This document shows, piece after piece, positions 12,730 through 23,170 of a stretch of 64,000 nt of DNA. The DNA comes from Echinococcus granulosus (lineage: Eukaryota > Platyhelminthes > Cestoda > Cyclophyllidea > Taeniidae): contig NW_020170415.1 in the NCBI RefSeq assembly GCF_000524195.1, forward strand, positions 504,994 to 568,993, in the 5' to 3' direction. The first letter of the stretch is position 1. Each line of letters begins with the position of its first letter. Position numbers and translations under genes: made by a program. The notes beneath the pieces are model-generated. The model did not search any database. It was not told the DNA's origin and worked only from the letters and a program-made list of their open reading frames with translations.

Positions 12730-13110
12730 CACCTGACCATTTTCACAGGATACTAACGCTAACGATGCGGCCGTGAGTGGTGTGCTCTTACAAAGGGACA
12801 AAGAATGAAGGGAACGTGTCATCGGTCACGCGAATACAGGACTCAACAAAGAAATGAGACGAAAAAAGCAGTGCAACGTTAACTATGCTGTCTTCACAAT
12901 AGTAAGATACTTCAGACATCACCTGATAGAGAGAAAGGTCATCATGAGAATGGGTTATCAAGCGTTGACCTGGTTGAAAACAACAAAGGAAATAGACCGT
13001 TCGGTTGCACGACAGTATGAGGAGCAGAAACAGCAAGATATCATAGTGCAGTACAGCACAGGAAGGGGGATACACACAGTAATGAAGCTGCCCTATCTAA
13101 CAGGCCAGCC
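12730..13110 (+). pseudogene. RNase H domain remnant of Gypsy-type element
   Basis: The translation shows the typical RNase H progression: a TNANDAAVSGVLLQ segment in place of the usual TDAS...GAVL, then RVIGHANTGLN, then a stretch ending YFRHHLIERKVIMR, then QALTWLK (the DHxxLxWL position). Stops interrupt it near 12807. The first catalytic aspartate region is only partly kept. Nothing recognisable as integrase follows. Confidence 0.7.
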
Positions 13111-14043
13111 CCGGCAGAAGCAGGTGGTGTCATGGTGGATACCATATTCCTGAGCTAGCGCGCTAAATGTAATCATAGAAATATGTAGAGAATCCATCTG
13201 GACACAGCTCTCGTATACGGTGTGGAGGTAGACACCGTGTTGGAACTGGTGGAATGGCTATTTTCAATCCGTCCTGGTGTTGATTAATAGTTTTATAGGC
13301 GTATTGAGTTAATATATGAAAATTTAGTGGAGATATTTCTGTTAAGTTAGTCAATAAGTTAGCTATCTGCATTTGGGAAATTGATGGTTTCTTTGTGCCA
13401 GCTGAAGTCGTTATATTACGGTCCAGACTCCTTTTAAGGTAGTAATATGGGACAGTAGTTTGAAAGAACAGAAGGGTGAGGAGGCTACTTGAGCGCCCCG
13501 AAACTTCTCTATAGTCGAAAGGCGTCAGTACTTGAGCAGGAGTTTAGTACGGCAAGATTGGGGCGCTACTGGCATGCTCAAGAGGCCAGACCGCCCCGTG
13601 GGGTGGCGGTGCCGGAGATTCTGTGTGGTCCCTTGCTATAATCGAGAATTGAACAGAGTACCACTGCTTTCCTCTGCAAACATGGTCCCAAGGCCGTACT
13701 GGAGGGCCACAGAGATCGAAGCAGTCGCCTAACTAAACCCAGTTTAATCAAACAACAAATCCTCATAATAACACATCAAAAATGAGCTTCAGAAGTCCTG
13801 CCTTCTATGAAATTTGGCTGAAGCAAAATTAGGAATGCATCAACTATGGGGCTGATTTTGCATCAATGTTACTTTTGTCAGCAAGACTTAAATTAGAGAC
13901 TCATAAAAGTTTCCGAATGACTACAACATAGTCAGTAAAGTATGGTGAATCGTGGAATTGTCAATTCGATACGGCAAATTTTTGAATGGCTTTCGCTTTA
14001 CATTAATAGTTTAAAAGTGCAATACTGGTAAAACCAACCGTAA
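13111..14043. other. Non-coding stretch, nothing recognised
   Basis: There are only short open frames on both strands. A small GC-rich patch near 13555-13620 has no recognisable identity. It may include the lost 3' end of the Gypsy-type element. Confidence 0.35.
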
Positions 14044-15050
14044 TTGCTGAGCTCCGAGACTTCGCCAAAGGAGAAAGAAGCCATAATATTAGAACAGAAT
14101 TGGTTTTTCTACTGACACAACCGAGAGACCAGGCCACCCGGTCAAGGTACAATGGCGGAGATATAAGTGCCTTCGAAACTAAAACGAAAAGTTAAGTAAA
14201 CGCTTAAAGGATTACGTAGTCCACCTCTCCTTTTGAGCGTCTTTCCTGGTGATCCTCTTGGCCATCCTCCCGCCTCGGCCAGCAAAACGTATTCTTTCCT
14301 ATAAGGAATACATCTACAAACCAACAGCGTCAGCCATAGAATTTGCGTGCAGCTGAGAAAATACTTGGCCACAACCTCACTGATCCCTCTTGGCAAATCT
14401 ACTGGATCTGAAGTTTAATCCTATATGGGAACTGTACTGGGGAGGACGATGGAATACGCTGGCCATCTCGTATTTCCACTGCAAGTTGTATGAACACGAA
14501 CCTAAGAGCAAGGTCATTCAGTCGAGGATGAGATTTAAAATGTTTTCTTAAGAATAAGATTATGCTACTTTTTCTCACCTCCACCTTTTCCTCACTTCAG
14601 TACAGCCCAGCCGTGTATCTATCAGATTCCCATCCAGCTAGTAGAATCGTGGGGGAGGCATCACTTGTTTGCCCAGTTAACAACCTCATACAGGCACCGT
14701 AGATAGTTTCGTAACGAACTTTTCCGGCTGCCTCGGTTGTTAATAGCATCTTTCCAACCCTCCTGTTGGCATTCGTCACGGATTCTTTCACCCACAGCAC
14801 ATAACCCTCCCTCCCCACATTAAGGTTTAGCTTTTACTGGCTAAAATTAAGGGTTCAATTTCCGCTGCCACCAATTTAGAGCCCTGGCACTACCTTAAAG
14901 ACGAATGTAGACGCAATGCTAGGACCGATTCTGTAGTGCAGACATGCAAAAGGTCCGGGGGCTGCTGGCGAAAGGCCAGAATTTTGCGCCTTCCCCCCAG
15001 CGGCAGTACAACGGCGAAACCTCATTGGTTGCAAACCAAAAAACGAGTAA
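14044..15050 (+). repeat. Rep1 composite repeat, forward copy (terminal - internal - terminal)
   Basis: A terminal unit begins near 14046 with the conserved GAGCTCCGAGACTTCGCC and runs to about 14210, including a GGTACAATGGCGGAG block. An internal part follows (about 14225-14820), containing CTATAAGGAATACA, the ACTGATCCCTCTTGGCAA block and a CCAGCTAGTAGAA block. A second, more decayed terminal unit is at about 14930-15050, in the same orientation as the first (GGGGGCTGCTGGCGAAAGG and CAGTACAACGGCGAAACCTC). The same order is found in six other copies in this window. I see no protein-coding capacity. Edges are approximate. Confidence 0.7.
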
Positions 15051-15269
15051 ATTAAATCCAAATTAATATTTTAATTTTCTTTAGATAAGTATATTTTGAC
15101 TGTGTAACAATCCTTGAAATGGATTATTTCGTCAGGAAAAAATAATTTGAAATAAAATATAAGTAAACGGTAATTGTTGCAGTGCACACCACCGTAGGTT
15201 AACTTCACAGGTAGGCCCACATTCCTCTAAAATTTTGCTCTCTGCCAGCTTAGATTTAAAACGTTGGGT

Positions 15270-15490
15270 GTTTGTTTAACCCTCGGTTTTGTAACAGGAC
15301 CACTTGGTATCTTGGCCGCTGCACCTTCGTCGGGTCGGCTAGCCTCTGGGCCGCGCCAGTGTTTCTAATCCCTGCTGTATATCAAATATACATATTCAAT
15401 CCAGGCATCATGTCTTCTGTCGTCTTCGGGGAAGTCTCAGGGCGCTATAATTGCTTCGCCCTAATCTCTTCCCCACTGTTTTGTGGTTTT
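15270..15490 (-). repeat. Solo Rep1 terminal unit, reverse orientation
   Basis: Read on the minus strand, this contains the terminal-unit marks in order: CCTGAGACTTCCCCGAAGACG, a CATGATGCCTGGATTGAATAT block, and a Gly/Pro-codon-like GC-rich block ending GTTACAAAACCGAGG. It faces the neighbouring forward copy (14.0-15.1 kb), so the two make an inverted arrangement. No internal part adjoins it. Confidence 0.6.
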
Positions 15491-15699
15491 GAGCCGTAAT
15501 TGTGTTCTCATTTCCTTTAAACTGCTTACATATCCATTCACATTTTGACTCTTAAAATTCGACATTTGCGGGTATTTGTTTGAATTTTTTGACTTTTAGA
15601 TTCAGGAAGTTGTAAGAAAATATTGCTCTACTGTAATTGGTCTCGGGGGCCTCCCTAATTGTCTGTGACGTGTAAATTTTGTCTTTCACCTCCACGCGA

Positions 15700-15980
15700 G
15701 TATTGACTAAGCTGTCAGATGTGACTTTTTGAATTTGCCTGCTCCAAACTCCGCATTTTGTTGCCCACGTAGGCGGTTGCACAGTTTATTCACTGTCACA
15801 GAAGACCGTGCCCTACTCTTCATTTGGATCAGAGCACTTTAATTCGTGACAACACACAAGACGCCGCATAGGGAGGAAGTAGGTACGAAAATTGCTATAG
15901 TTGTTCTTGTTTAACTACACGAAAATGTAGATTTCCATGCTGGGTTGACGCGGCATAATTGAAGGCATTTGTAGGAATAG
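15700..15980 (+). repeat. Repeat F, copy 1
   Basis: This segment matches 19100-19380 in the same orientation. Shared blocks include a TTTTTGAATTTGC run, a CACAGTTTATTCACTGTCACAGAA-like run and a GGCATAATTGAA end. Copies are diverged but collinear over about 280 bases. It carries no coding signal I recognise. It is followed by repeats C and D, as is copy 2. Confidence 0.6.
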
Positions 15981-16005
15981 TGAACAGTTACAATGTTCCT
16001 TAAGT

Positions 16006-16031
16006 AGATGGATGGATGGACGGACGGACGG
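16006..16031 (+). repeat. GATG/GACG tetranucleotide microsatellite
   Basis: Three GATG repeats run directly into three GACG repeats, a visible stepwise transition between two related tetranucleotides. It lies between repeat F and the first repeat C. Confidence 0.9.
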
Positions 16032-16189
16032 TGTACAATTGACTAATAACAACGACAAAAGTGGTTGACAAAGTCGTAGAAGATCATTAAGATCAAAGGC
16101 GGAAAGAAACGTACTGCCGAATACCTTACATTTGCAAATTCATGGCATGTAACCACAATGACCCCTCAATATTATGATCATTGTTTCGT

Positions 16190-16790
16190 CACACTACATA
16201 AGACGTTGGATCAAATCCCTGTCAAAAGGCACTTCAAATACCTCCATTTGAACATTCATAGGGCATGGCCTCAATGACCCACCCCATAATGCCACCATTA
16301 CCTGGTCACACTTTGTAAAATCAACTCATTTGAAAGTGTACTTGTATTTGTGTCAAGAGTGTCAAGGTATCCATACCTTTATGCATGCAAAAGTTGAAAG
16401 CTTCACCAAATTGTCATGTATTTTAGTTAGATTACCAATCCGTCAAGACTGGCAGGCGTCTATTCATCGAAAGCAGAAAAATTCCGGTTCTCCTTTGTCA
16501 AACTAAGGGGCTGGACCGATTCCCTGTCAAAAAGAACCACAAACGCCTCCACTTGAAGTATGCGTGGTGCGTGGCCTTAACGACCCACCCAATGGCACCG
16601 GCATTACCCCGTCACTTTTCGCAAGATCAACCCATTCAAAAATATGTCCATGTTTTCATGTTAAGAGGTCATTTTCAAAGGAGTCCATAGCTTTAGCTGG
16701 GAGAAAGGTGAGCGCTTCACCAAATAACTGTGTATTTCAGCCCCACTATATGCCTTTTTATCAAGATTAAAGGCTGTTATTCTTCTATAC
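16190..16790 (+). repeat. Repeat C, two tandem copies (period about 310 bp)
   Basis: Two consecutive units begin near 16203 and 16510. They share a GGATCAAATCCCTGTCAAAA-type start, a CAATGACCCACCC block, an AGATCAACCCATT/AAATCAACTCATT block and a GCTTCACCAAAT end. A third, partial copy is at 21225-21500. The two units differ by many substitutions, so the duplication is old. No coding signal is evident. Confidence 0.65.
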
Positions 16791-16979
16791 CAGGCAAGCT
16801 ATAATTTTTCCCTCAAACACCGGTTTAGTTCGATGGATAGATTAATAAATGAACACTAGAAAGGATGCATGAAAGGATGTATGAGTGAATGGTTGACTGA
16901 AACGATGGATATGGGATAATTGGATGTAGGGAATCAAGTGGCTCTGACGGATACAGTTGATACAAGCTTTACTCTTTCT

Positions 16980-17330
16980 GGTATGTTTCTGCACCAATAA
17001 TTTGACCCTTCATATGTAGAACTGAGATGATTTTTCGTGCTAAATTTAATTTGCAAGGTTGTAAGTACCAGCCTCATTTATAACCCTTTAAATTATATCG
17101 TAAATTTAGATGCAATTTTCCCAATCCATAGCCAATGTTGTATTTTGCAATCCTGTGCTTTTTTTCTTCAAGTTGTGGAACATCAGCTTTATTGAGGTGC
17201 AGATGATGGAAGTGTTTCCTATCGGTTTGGACGTTGGGAACTCTCCCAGGAGGCATGCCGGCTTACACAAACGTCTCAGCCCGCGGATTTGCTTCAACTG
17301 TTCTGGTCAGATCATTTGAATGTGGGAGAC
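16980..17330 (+). repeat. Repeat D, copy 1 (most diverged)
   Basis: This shares with 21960-22380 and 22665-23170 a CAATAATTTGACNCTT block near the start, and a GATGATGGAAGTGTTTCC block near the end. It is the most degraded of the three. It follows repeat C, as does copy 2. Confidence 0.5.
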
Positions 17331-17564
17331 CCTCTTGCAGACATACTTTGGGTGGTTAACCATCAAACGCAACTTTTGCCCTAACTAAAAGGAATGTTTG
17401 TCAGATTTGCCATTTTTTTTCTCCTTAGCCATGACTTTTGAGGCCTTTTTATTAACCATTTGTGAAGTCGACAAACAAGCTCATCTAGTCGTCAGCACCA
17501 TAGGTAGGATGAACTATGCACGCGATGGAATGGGTGAACAAGGATTCAGTCATCGGGTAGGAAA

Positions 17565-18570
17565 TTTATTGCCGGTGTACGTAAGGGCTGGGGGCTACCG
17601 GCTTAGCTCAACTAAGGTACGTAGGCGGGGCTCTCGGTGTCCTGTTACCAAAGCCGAAGGCTGAATAGATAATTTCAGCATAATTAAGCCGCTTCCCTCT
17701 TTGGAGCGTCGTCTTCGGTCGTTCCCTGGGTCAACCTCCCACATCGTCCATAACAATGTAGTATGTGCTGTTAGAACAATACCCACTAACCAACCGTGCT
17801 AGTCGTAGAGTTAGGGCTCAACCGAGAAGGCATCTAATTTCAAAGTCACTGATCTCTCATGGCAATTCTACTGTATCTCATGTTTTATCTTGTTTGACAA
17901 ATGCGTTGGAAAGGGTCATTGTGTAGGCCATCACGTGTCGCAAGAACACTGGCCTAAAAGCAGAGTCATCTCATAATGGACGGGTCTAAAATAAGTCTGT
18001 GGGGAGAACTAGGTTTCGCGTCTGTTCCAGCACTCCACCTTGTTCTCACATCATTGCTTTCGAGCCAACATTTATTTGGGTTCTAGTTAGGTGGTAGAGG
18101 AGGTATCGCGAGTTAACTTAATTGATGTATTCGTACCGGTATCTCAGATTCCTCCCTCACAAACGTTTTCAGACGGTTCATGTCCATGCTAGTGCGGCTT
18201 CACTTGTAGTTAGCACTGCTGCAGAATACCGTAACTAAAATATACACCGAATTGAGACGCTACTTTCAAATATTCTGTTGAAAGATGTTGCAGACTCTCC
18301 CATCTGCAACACACGGCGTTTCATCACGCCATAGTAGAGCACTTAAGACTAAAAATGAGGGTAACAATCCTAGAAAATTGGGTTTGTTCGCCTCCTCTAC
18401 CAGTGTAGTACGAAACGACTTTCCTGAGGACAAAAGAAGACATAATACCAAAGCCAAATATATTTTACCGGCGTGGAGAAGGGTTGGAGGGGGCTACCAG
18501 CATGTTTCTCGGGCCATGCTACCCTGTAAAAGTACAAAAGTGGAATCTCAAGTGGTCGCAAATCCTAAAG
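17565..18570 (+). repeat. Rep1 composite repeat, forward copy
   Basis: The 5' terminal unit is recognisable at about 17585-17665 (GGGGGCTACCGGCTTAGC, then GTTACCAAAGCCGAAGG). The internal part is at about 17690-18200, with ACTGATCTCTCATGGCAA and a CTGGCCTAAAAGCAGAGTCAT block. The 3' terminal unit is at about 18415-18565 (ACTTTCCTGAGGACAAAAG and a GGGGGCTACCAGCATG block). Open frames within it are not conserved between copies, so I do not annotate them as genes. Confidence 0.6.
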
Positions 18571-19099
18571 GAGGAGTTCCACTCATAATCACAGTATTAT
18601 TTTACTTTTTTCATCTATACAAAATAACTAATTGCTTGGAAATCCTGAAAAAGGGTTCATCACTTCAAAAAAGAACATAATTTGATACTTGTAGCTTGTT
18701 TACATAAACCCAGCGTTGTATTGCATTTCCCGTTTACAATTTGCTGGGTGAGTACATTTGCTGTCAAACTAATTTCGCTACTCCGGATTACATACAAAGG
18801 TGCTCTTCCATTCTTACAGAAATTATTACAGAAAAAAACATGAAAAACTGGCCTGGACCCATCGTGAATTGTTACAGGCTTGTTCTGATCTACCATTTAT
18901 TGCTTTGTGGTCCGGCTGCTAATGGCCATTATCCATTCTTTGAGGCGGTCAACGAATTCATCCGCCATTGAATGAATTTTTTTTGCATTTTAGGTCCAAT
19001 AACTTGTCAGAAAATGGAACTTCCTCGTTGGAATTGGTGTCAGAGGTCCCGTTAGCCGTGCGAGCTCTGCCAATTCCATCTGGAGGCTCCACGTGGAAA
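18571..19099. other. Non-coding stretch between Rep1 and repeat F
   Basis: AT-rich sequence without a recognisable gene or a clear match to the repeat families named here. Confidence 0.35.
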
Positions 19100-19380
19100 T
19101 CGATTGGGCTGCGGAAAGTGAGTTTTTGAATTTGCTTGCCCCAATTTTCCTGTTTTATATCTCATATTGGCTGCCGTACAGTTTATGCACTGCCACAGAA
19201 CACTTTGTCTTGCTTTCAGCTCCGAATCGAAGTATTTCCTGGCCTGAGAGCACGCAAGACAGCACATTAAGGAGAATTAAGAAAGAAAATTACTGGCTTG
19301 ATGAACTGTATGAAAAGTCGGATTTCTGTGACGAGTTAATATGGCATAATTGAATGAAACTGCAGGAAAAAATGAACTCT
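19100..19380 (+). repeat. Repeat F, copy 2
   Basis: This is collinear with 15700-15980 in the same orientation: the TTTTTGAATTTGC block, the ACAGTTTATGCACTGCCACA block and the GGCATAATTGAATG end are shared. It stands directly before the Rep1 internal-part array, whereas copy 1 stands directly before repeat C. Confidence 0.6.
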
Positions 19381-19489
19381 TTGGATGGCTTTTACGATTT
19401 CTACTGCAAGGTAGTGTACCTTAGCGGGGTGGAAGGAAGAATCGGTGATATCCCCTAATATAGGGGTTCAAAATAATGTCTCTCTTCAA

Positions 19490-21200
19490 TAGCCATCCCA
19501 AACCCGTGTTCTGCAGGAATGCTAATACCAACTAAAGCCACACTAGCCGTGAACCATGTGGAACAATTAGTTATAGATCTATCTGCTACCTGGACGAAGA
19601 TGTCAGTGTAGTGAGCACTTACGATGCCTCCTCCTTTTCCCTACTAGCTGGATAGAATCCAGAGCAATGCAGCTGACCAGATCTGAAGAGAGAACAGAAT
19701 AGCAAAGAGGAATAAATGCGGGATCCTATCCCCAAAGAACTAATGACAAACCTCGCCCTTCGCTATGTGACTGCTGTTGGGGCAGTGTTTCTACAACCAG
19801 CTACGGTCAGGCGTGATAGCTTCGAATCATTTCTTGAAGAGGACGAAACTTTAGATGCAGTAGAATAGCCAATTGTGATCAGTGGCGTGGCAGTCAAATA
19901 TCTCCTCAGCTGCCTAGAAATTCGATGACGACCGCCCTCGGCTAGTGGGTGTATCCTTACAACATCGACTACGTTGCGATGGGAGACGCAGAACGGATAG
20001 CATGAAACTGACAGTAGCAACGATAGGACTAGTCAACCAAGTCTCAAAAGAAGACATCTATCTTCAGCAACTACCCAGGGCCCATGTCCGCCAGAAAAGA
20101 CATCAACAAATGAAGCGACACTAGCCGTGAACTATGCGGGACAGTTTGTCACCCAACTGCCTGCATTACCTGCGTGAAGGAATTAGTGATCAAACATGCC
20201 ATACCTCCACCACTTCCCTACGAGTTGGATAGAACACAGAGAGATGTGGCTGCGCAAGTCTGAAGAGATAACTGATTAGCAAGGAGGAATGAATGCGAAA
20301 TTCCATTCACACAGAACACTGTTCGATTCGTCCTTTGTTACAGCACTGCTTTTAGGCCAATGCTTCTACGGCTAGCTAGAGTCATACATGATGGCCCTAA
20401 ACCAGTTCCCATACAAGATAAAACTCCTGATGCAGAGATATTTTTAAGAGCGATCAGTGGTTTGAGGTCAAATACCTCTTCTGATTGCGAATTCGATGAC
20501 TACCGCGGTCGGCCTGTGGGAGTCTCTTTTCATCATCAACTATATTGTAATAACAGACGCGAAACGAACGTCGTGCGGTTGGCAGTAGCAACGATAGGAT
20601 TTGTCAACCAAGTCTTAAAAGAAGAAGTCTATCCCCGATAAATACCTGAGTCCCATGTTCTGCAGGATTGCCATTAATAAGCGAAGCTACACTGTCTAAA
20701 ATGCTCGTTCCTGAGCTATTTGCGGTACCTGTATGAAAGATGTCAAGGAAGTAAACATGCGATACCTCCTTCACTTCTTCACAAGTTAGATGGAGTCAAG
20801 ATAGACATAGCTGAAGAGATCCCAAGAGAGAATTAGTTGGCAAGGGGGATGAATGCGGAATCCCATCTTCACAGAACGATGACAAACTTCGTCCTTTGCT
20901 AAACAACTCCTTTTGGGCCAGTGTTTCTACGTCTAGCTACGGTCATGTATGATAGCCAGCACATACCTGAGTCCCTCAATTTTAGTTCCCAAACAGAACG
21001 AAACTCCAGATGCAGTAGAGTGGCAGTTGTGGTCAGTGGCGTTGTAGTCAAATACCTTCTCAGTTGCACGGAAATCCAATGACTGGCACGATCAGCTAGT
21101 CGGTGGATCTCCTACAGCACCAACTACGTTGTGATGGAAGAAGCGTAACGGATGGCGTACACTTGACAGTAGCAACGGTAGGACTGGTCAACCAAGTCTC
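19490..21200 (-). repeat. Three-unit tandem array of the Rep1 internal part (period about 575 bp)
   Basis: The block ACCAAGTCT(C/T)AA(A/C) recurs at about 20036, 20609 and 21191, giving spacings of 573 and 582. Each unit also repeats a CCCATGTTCTGC-like start, a GCTAGCTACGGTCAT-like block, an AGTGGCGTGGCAGTCAAATA-like block and an ACTACGTTG block. The unit is the internal part of Rep1 in reverse orientation; terminal units are missing between the copies. Short open frames in it are shared by chance and broken by stops. The copies differ enough that this is not a recent expansion. Confidence 0.75.
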
Positions 21201-21224
21201 AACCGAAGAGGATGGATTAAAAGC

Positions 21225-21500
21225 AAAAGGAAACAAACCACTGACGATTGTGCAATAATACCCATTTACGTTCAGTGGCCTCAGTGACCCATCCAATACC
21301 ACCATCACATCACGTAAGATCAACTCATTTGAAAATGTGTCCAAGTATAAATATTAATGGACCTTTTCCGGAAAAGTCCGCAAATTCACCCATAGAGAAT
21401 GTGATAGATTTTCCAAACCACTAGATTTTTTTATTTCCATTGTCTGCCACTCCATCTACCTTTCTACCTCAATTCGTCTATCTATTTATTGATGTATCAC
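21225..21500 (+). repeat. Repeat C, third partial copy
   Basis: This shares the CCTCAGTGACCCATCCAAT block, a GTAAGATCAACTCATTTGAAA block and the following CAAGTAT segment with the tandem pair at 16.2-16.8 kb. It follows the Rep1 internal array and precedes repeat D. Confidence 0.6.
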
Positions 21501-21959
21501 GATTGACGGACGTCTAATCTTCTCAAACAGACGTATTTGTGTAGGTCAAGCCAAGACATATCTGTTAACACGCATTAAAGAAACTTCTCATTTAAACAGA
21601 TTCTTTTTCTCATTGTATTAGAACCCGTCTAAACAGCATAAAACACTGAATTTCTGATAAGACAACAGAAACCCATTTAACCACCTAGCCATCACGACCG
21701 CTAATTCTAATGCAGCTAACCATAGAAACTTGCCTAAAATAGAAAAGAGTTCCGGCGTGCAATTGAAAACAACAGCAATAGGACAAACCAATTAAGTTAC
21801 GAAAATTCGCATATTAAAAATGAAAGGAAAACGGATCGCTGATGTTACTAAATTCAACTAACCAACACGGTATCATTGTAAAAAGTGGAAAAGGAGAGGC
21901 GGATGAATAGTTGGGTTGGGAGTAGGGTAGATAAAATCAATAAGTACAATTTTTTGTTT

Positions 21960-22380
21960 CTACTTTTATGCTTCAGTAGCAATAATTTGACACTTTATAT
22001 TTAACTTCGATGTTAGATCTCCTTAATAAAACTACTTGCTCCCTTTTATTCACTTGTCACCCTGTAAATTAATGCATTAGATTAGACACAACCATACTGA
22101 TCCAGAACCAACGCGGTCTTTGGCATTTCTGTGACTTTTTGTCCTGAGTGGCGAAAAATTTGCTTAACAGAGGCGAGATGATGGCAATGTTTCTGCATTC
22201 ATTCTCGACTCCCCTATGACCCGCAGTTGGAAATAAACATTTTAGTAACCTTTGCACTTTTATTAGGCGAGAAATGATCGTCGTTGCCTTGCATTTGGAT
22301 AGTGACAACACACCTAAGGGGCATATTGGCTTACACAAATTTAGTACTCACTGGATATACTTAAACCGCTGTGATCAAAT
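21960..22380 (+). repeat. Repeat D, copy 2
   Basis: This is closely collinear with 22665-23170: TACTTTTATGCTTCAGTAGC, CACTTGTCACCCTGT, CCTGAGTGGCGAAAAATTTGC, AACAGAGGCGAGATGATGG and ATGACCCGC all recur in order. The two copies are head-to-tail and separated by about 290 bases that include a minisatellite-like tract. Confidence 0.75.
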
Positions 22381-22429
22381 CGTTAAAATTAGGAATAAAG
22401 GTGCAACTAAAGACGTCTCCCAAGTGCCT

Positions 22430-22560
22430 GTGACGTGAATGCCTACGCTGCAACACTTACGAATTGGGTGTATACAAACTGGATTGCCTACGAGTTGGAT
22501 ACCTTCAACACGAACACCTACGAGGTGGGATGCCTACATGGTGGACGGGTTTATGATTGC
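22430..22560 (+). repeat. Degenerate minisatellite-like tract
   Basis: A motif of the form (C)CTACGAGTTGGAT recurs about five or six times with 15-25 base spacing: CTTACGAATTGGG, CCTACGAGTTGGAT, CCTACGAGGTGGGAT and CCTACATGGTGGAC. It occupies the spacer between repeat D copies 2 and 3. Confidence 0.6.
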
Positions 22561-22664
22561 ATACGGAATCGATGGTGAAATGTTAGAATAGTTGTGAAAT
22601 GATTGGAGCCATGGACACGCGATGCATGGATGAATCGGATTCGGCAGGAGTGGATGAAACGGTA

Positions 22665-23170
22665 AGTACAAATTTCTGTTCCTACTTTTATAGCTCAGTA
22701 GCACCAATTTAACATTTTATATCTAGCTCTGAGGTTAGGTTTCCTCAATGAAATTATTAGCTCTGCTTTATGCATTTGTCACCCTGTTAACGCATAAGCT
22801 TAGATGAAGCTGTCCCGGGCCATAACTACCGTCACCATTCGTATTCTTGTACTTTTTTTCCCTGAGTGGCGGGCAATCTGCCTAACAGAGGCGAGGTGAT
22901 GGAAGTGTTTCCACATCCATTCTCTCCTCCATGATGACCCGCTACCAGAAATCGATGTTTTTGTAACCGTCGCGCTTTAATTAAGCGAGCACTTTGACAT
23001 GTCGTATGGTAGCCAAAACCGACTATCGCTGCCTCACTTTTGGACGTTGGCAACTCATTCAAGCAGCATGATGCACTGGGCGGTGGTCCCAGTCAGTAGA
23101 TTTACTTCAGCTGTTGCGATCAAATCGTTTGAATGGCGGGAGGGGGTGGGGAGCACTGCAGAGGCGTCTC
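22665..23170 (+). repeat. Repeat D, copy 3
   Basis: Recurring blocks with copy 2 are TACTTTTATAGCTCAGTAGC, GCATTTGTCACCCTGTTAA, CCCTGAGTGGCGGGCAATC, CTAACAGAGGCGAGGTGATGG and ATGACCCGCTACCAG. A GGATGAAT-rich stretch precedes both this copy and copy 2, and may be part of the unit. Confidence 0.75.

Larger units (their letters stand above)
10730..13110 (+). mobile_element. Decayed Ty3/Gypsy-type LTR retroelement (gag-like, protease, RT, RNase H)
   Basis: Similarity runs in the order protease, reverse transcriptase, RNase H on the plus strand, which is the Ty3/Gypsy arrangement. The upstream part (10730-11150) is rich in Arg, Gln and Pro and may be a gag remnant. The retropepsin motif DTGA is at about 11366. 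The beginning of the RT domain is recognisable at 11860-12100, but in several frames and with stop codons. The RNase H region follows at 12730-13110. No integrase or LTR is identified, so the copy is truncated and inactive. It lies between SENP8 and the repeat block and looks like a fossil insertion. Confidence 0.85.

Noticed and set aside
18285..18680. 131-codon plus-strand frame
   Set aside because: It lies in the Rep1 terminal unit and flank, and other Rep1 copies do not keep the frame open.
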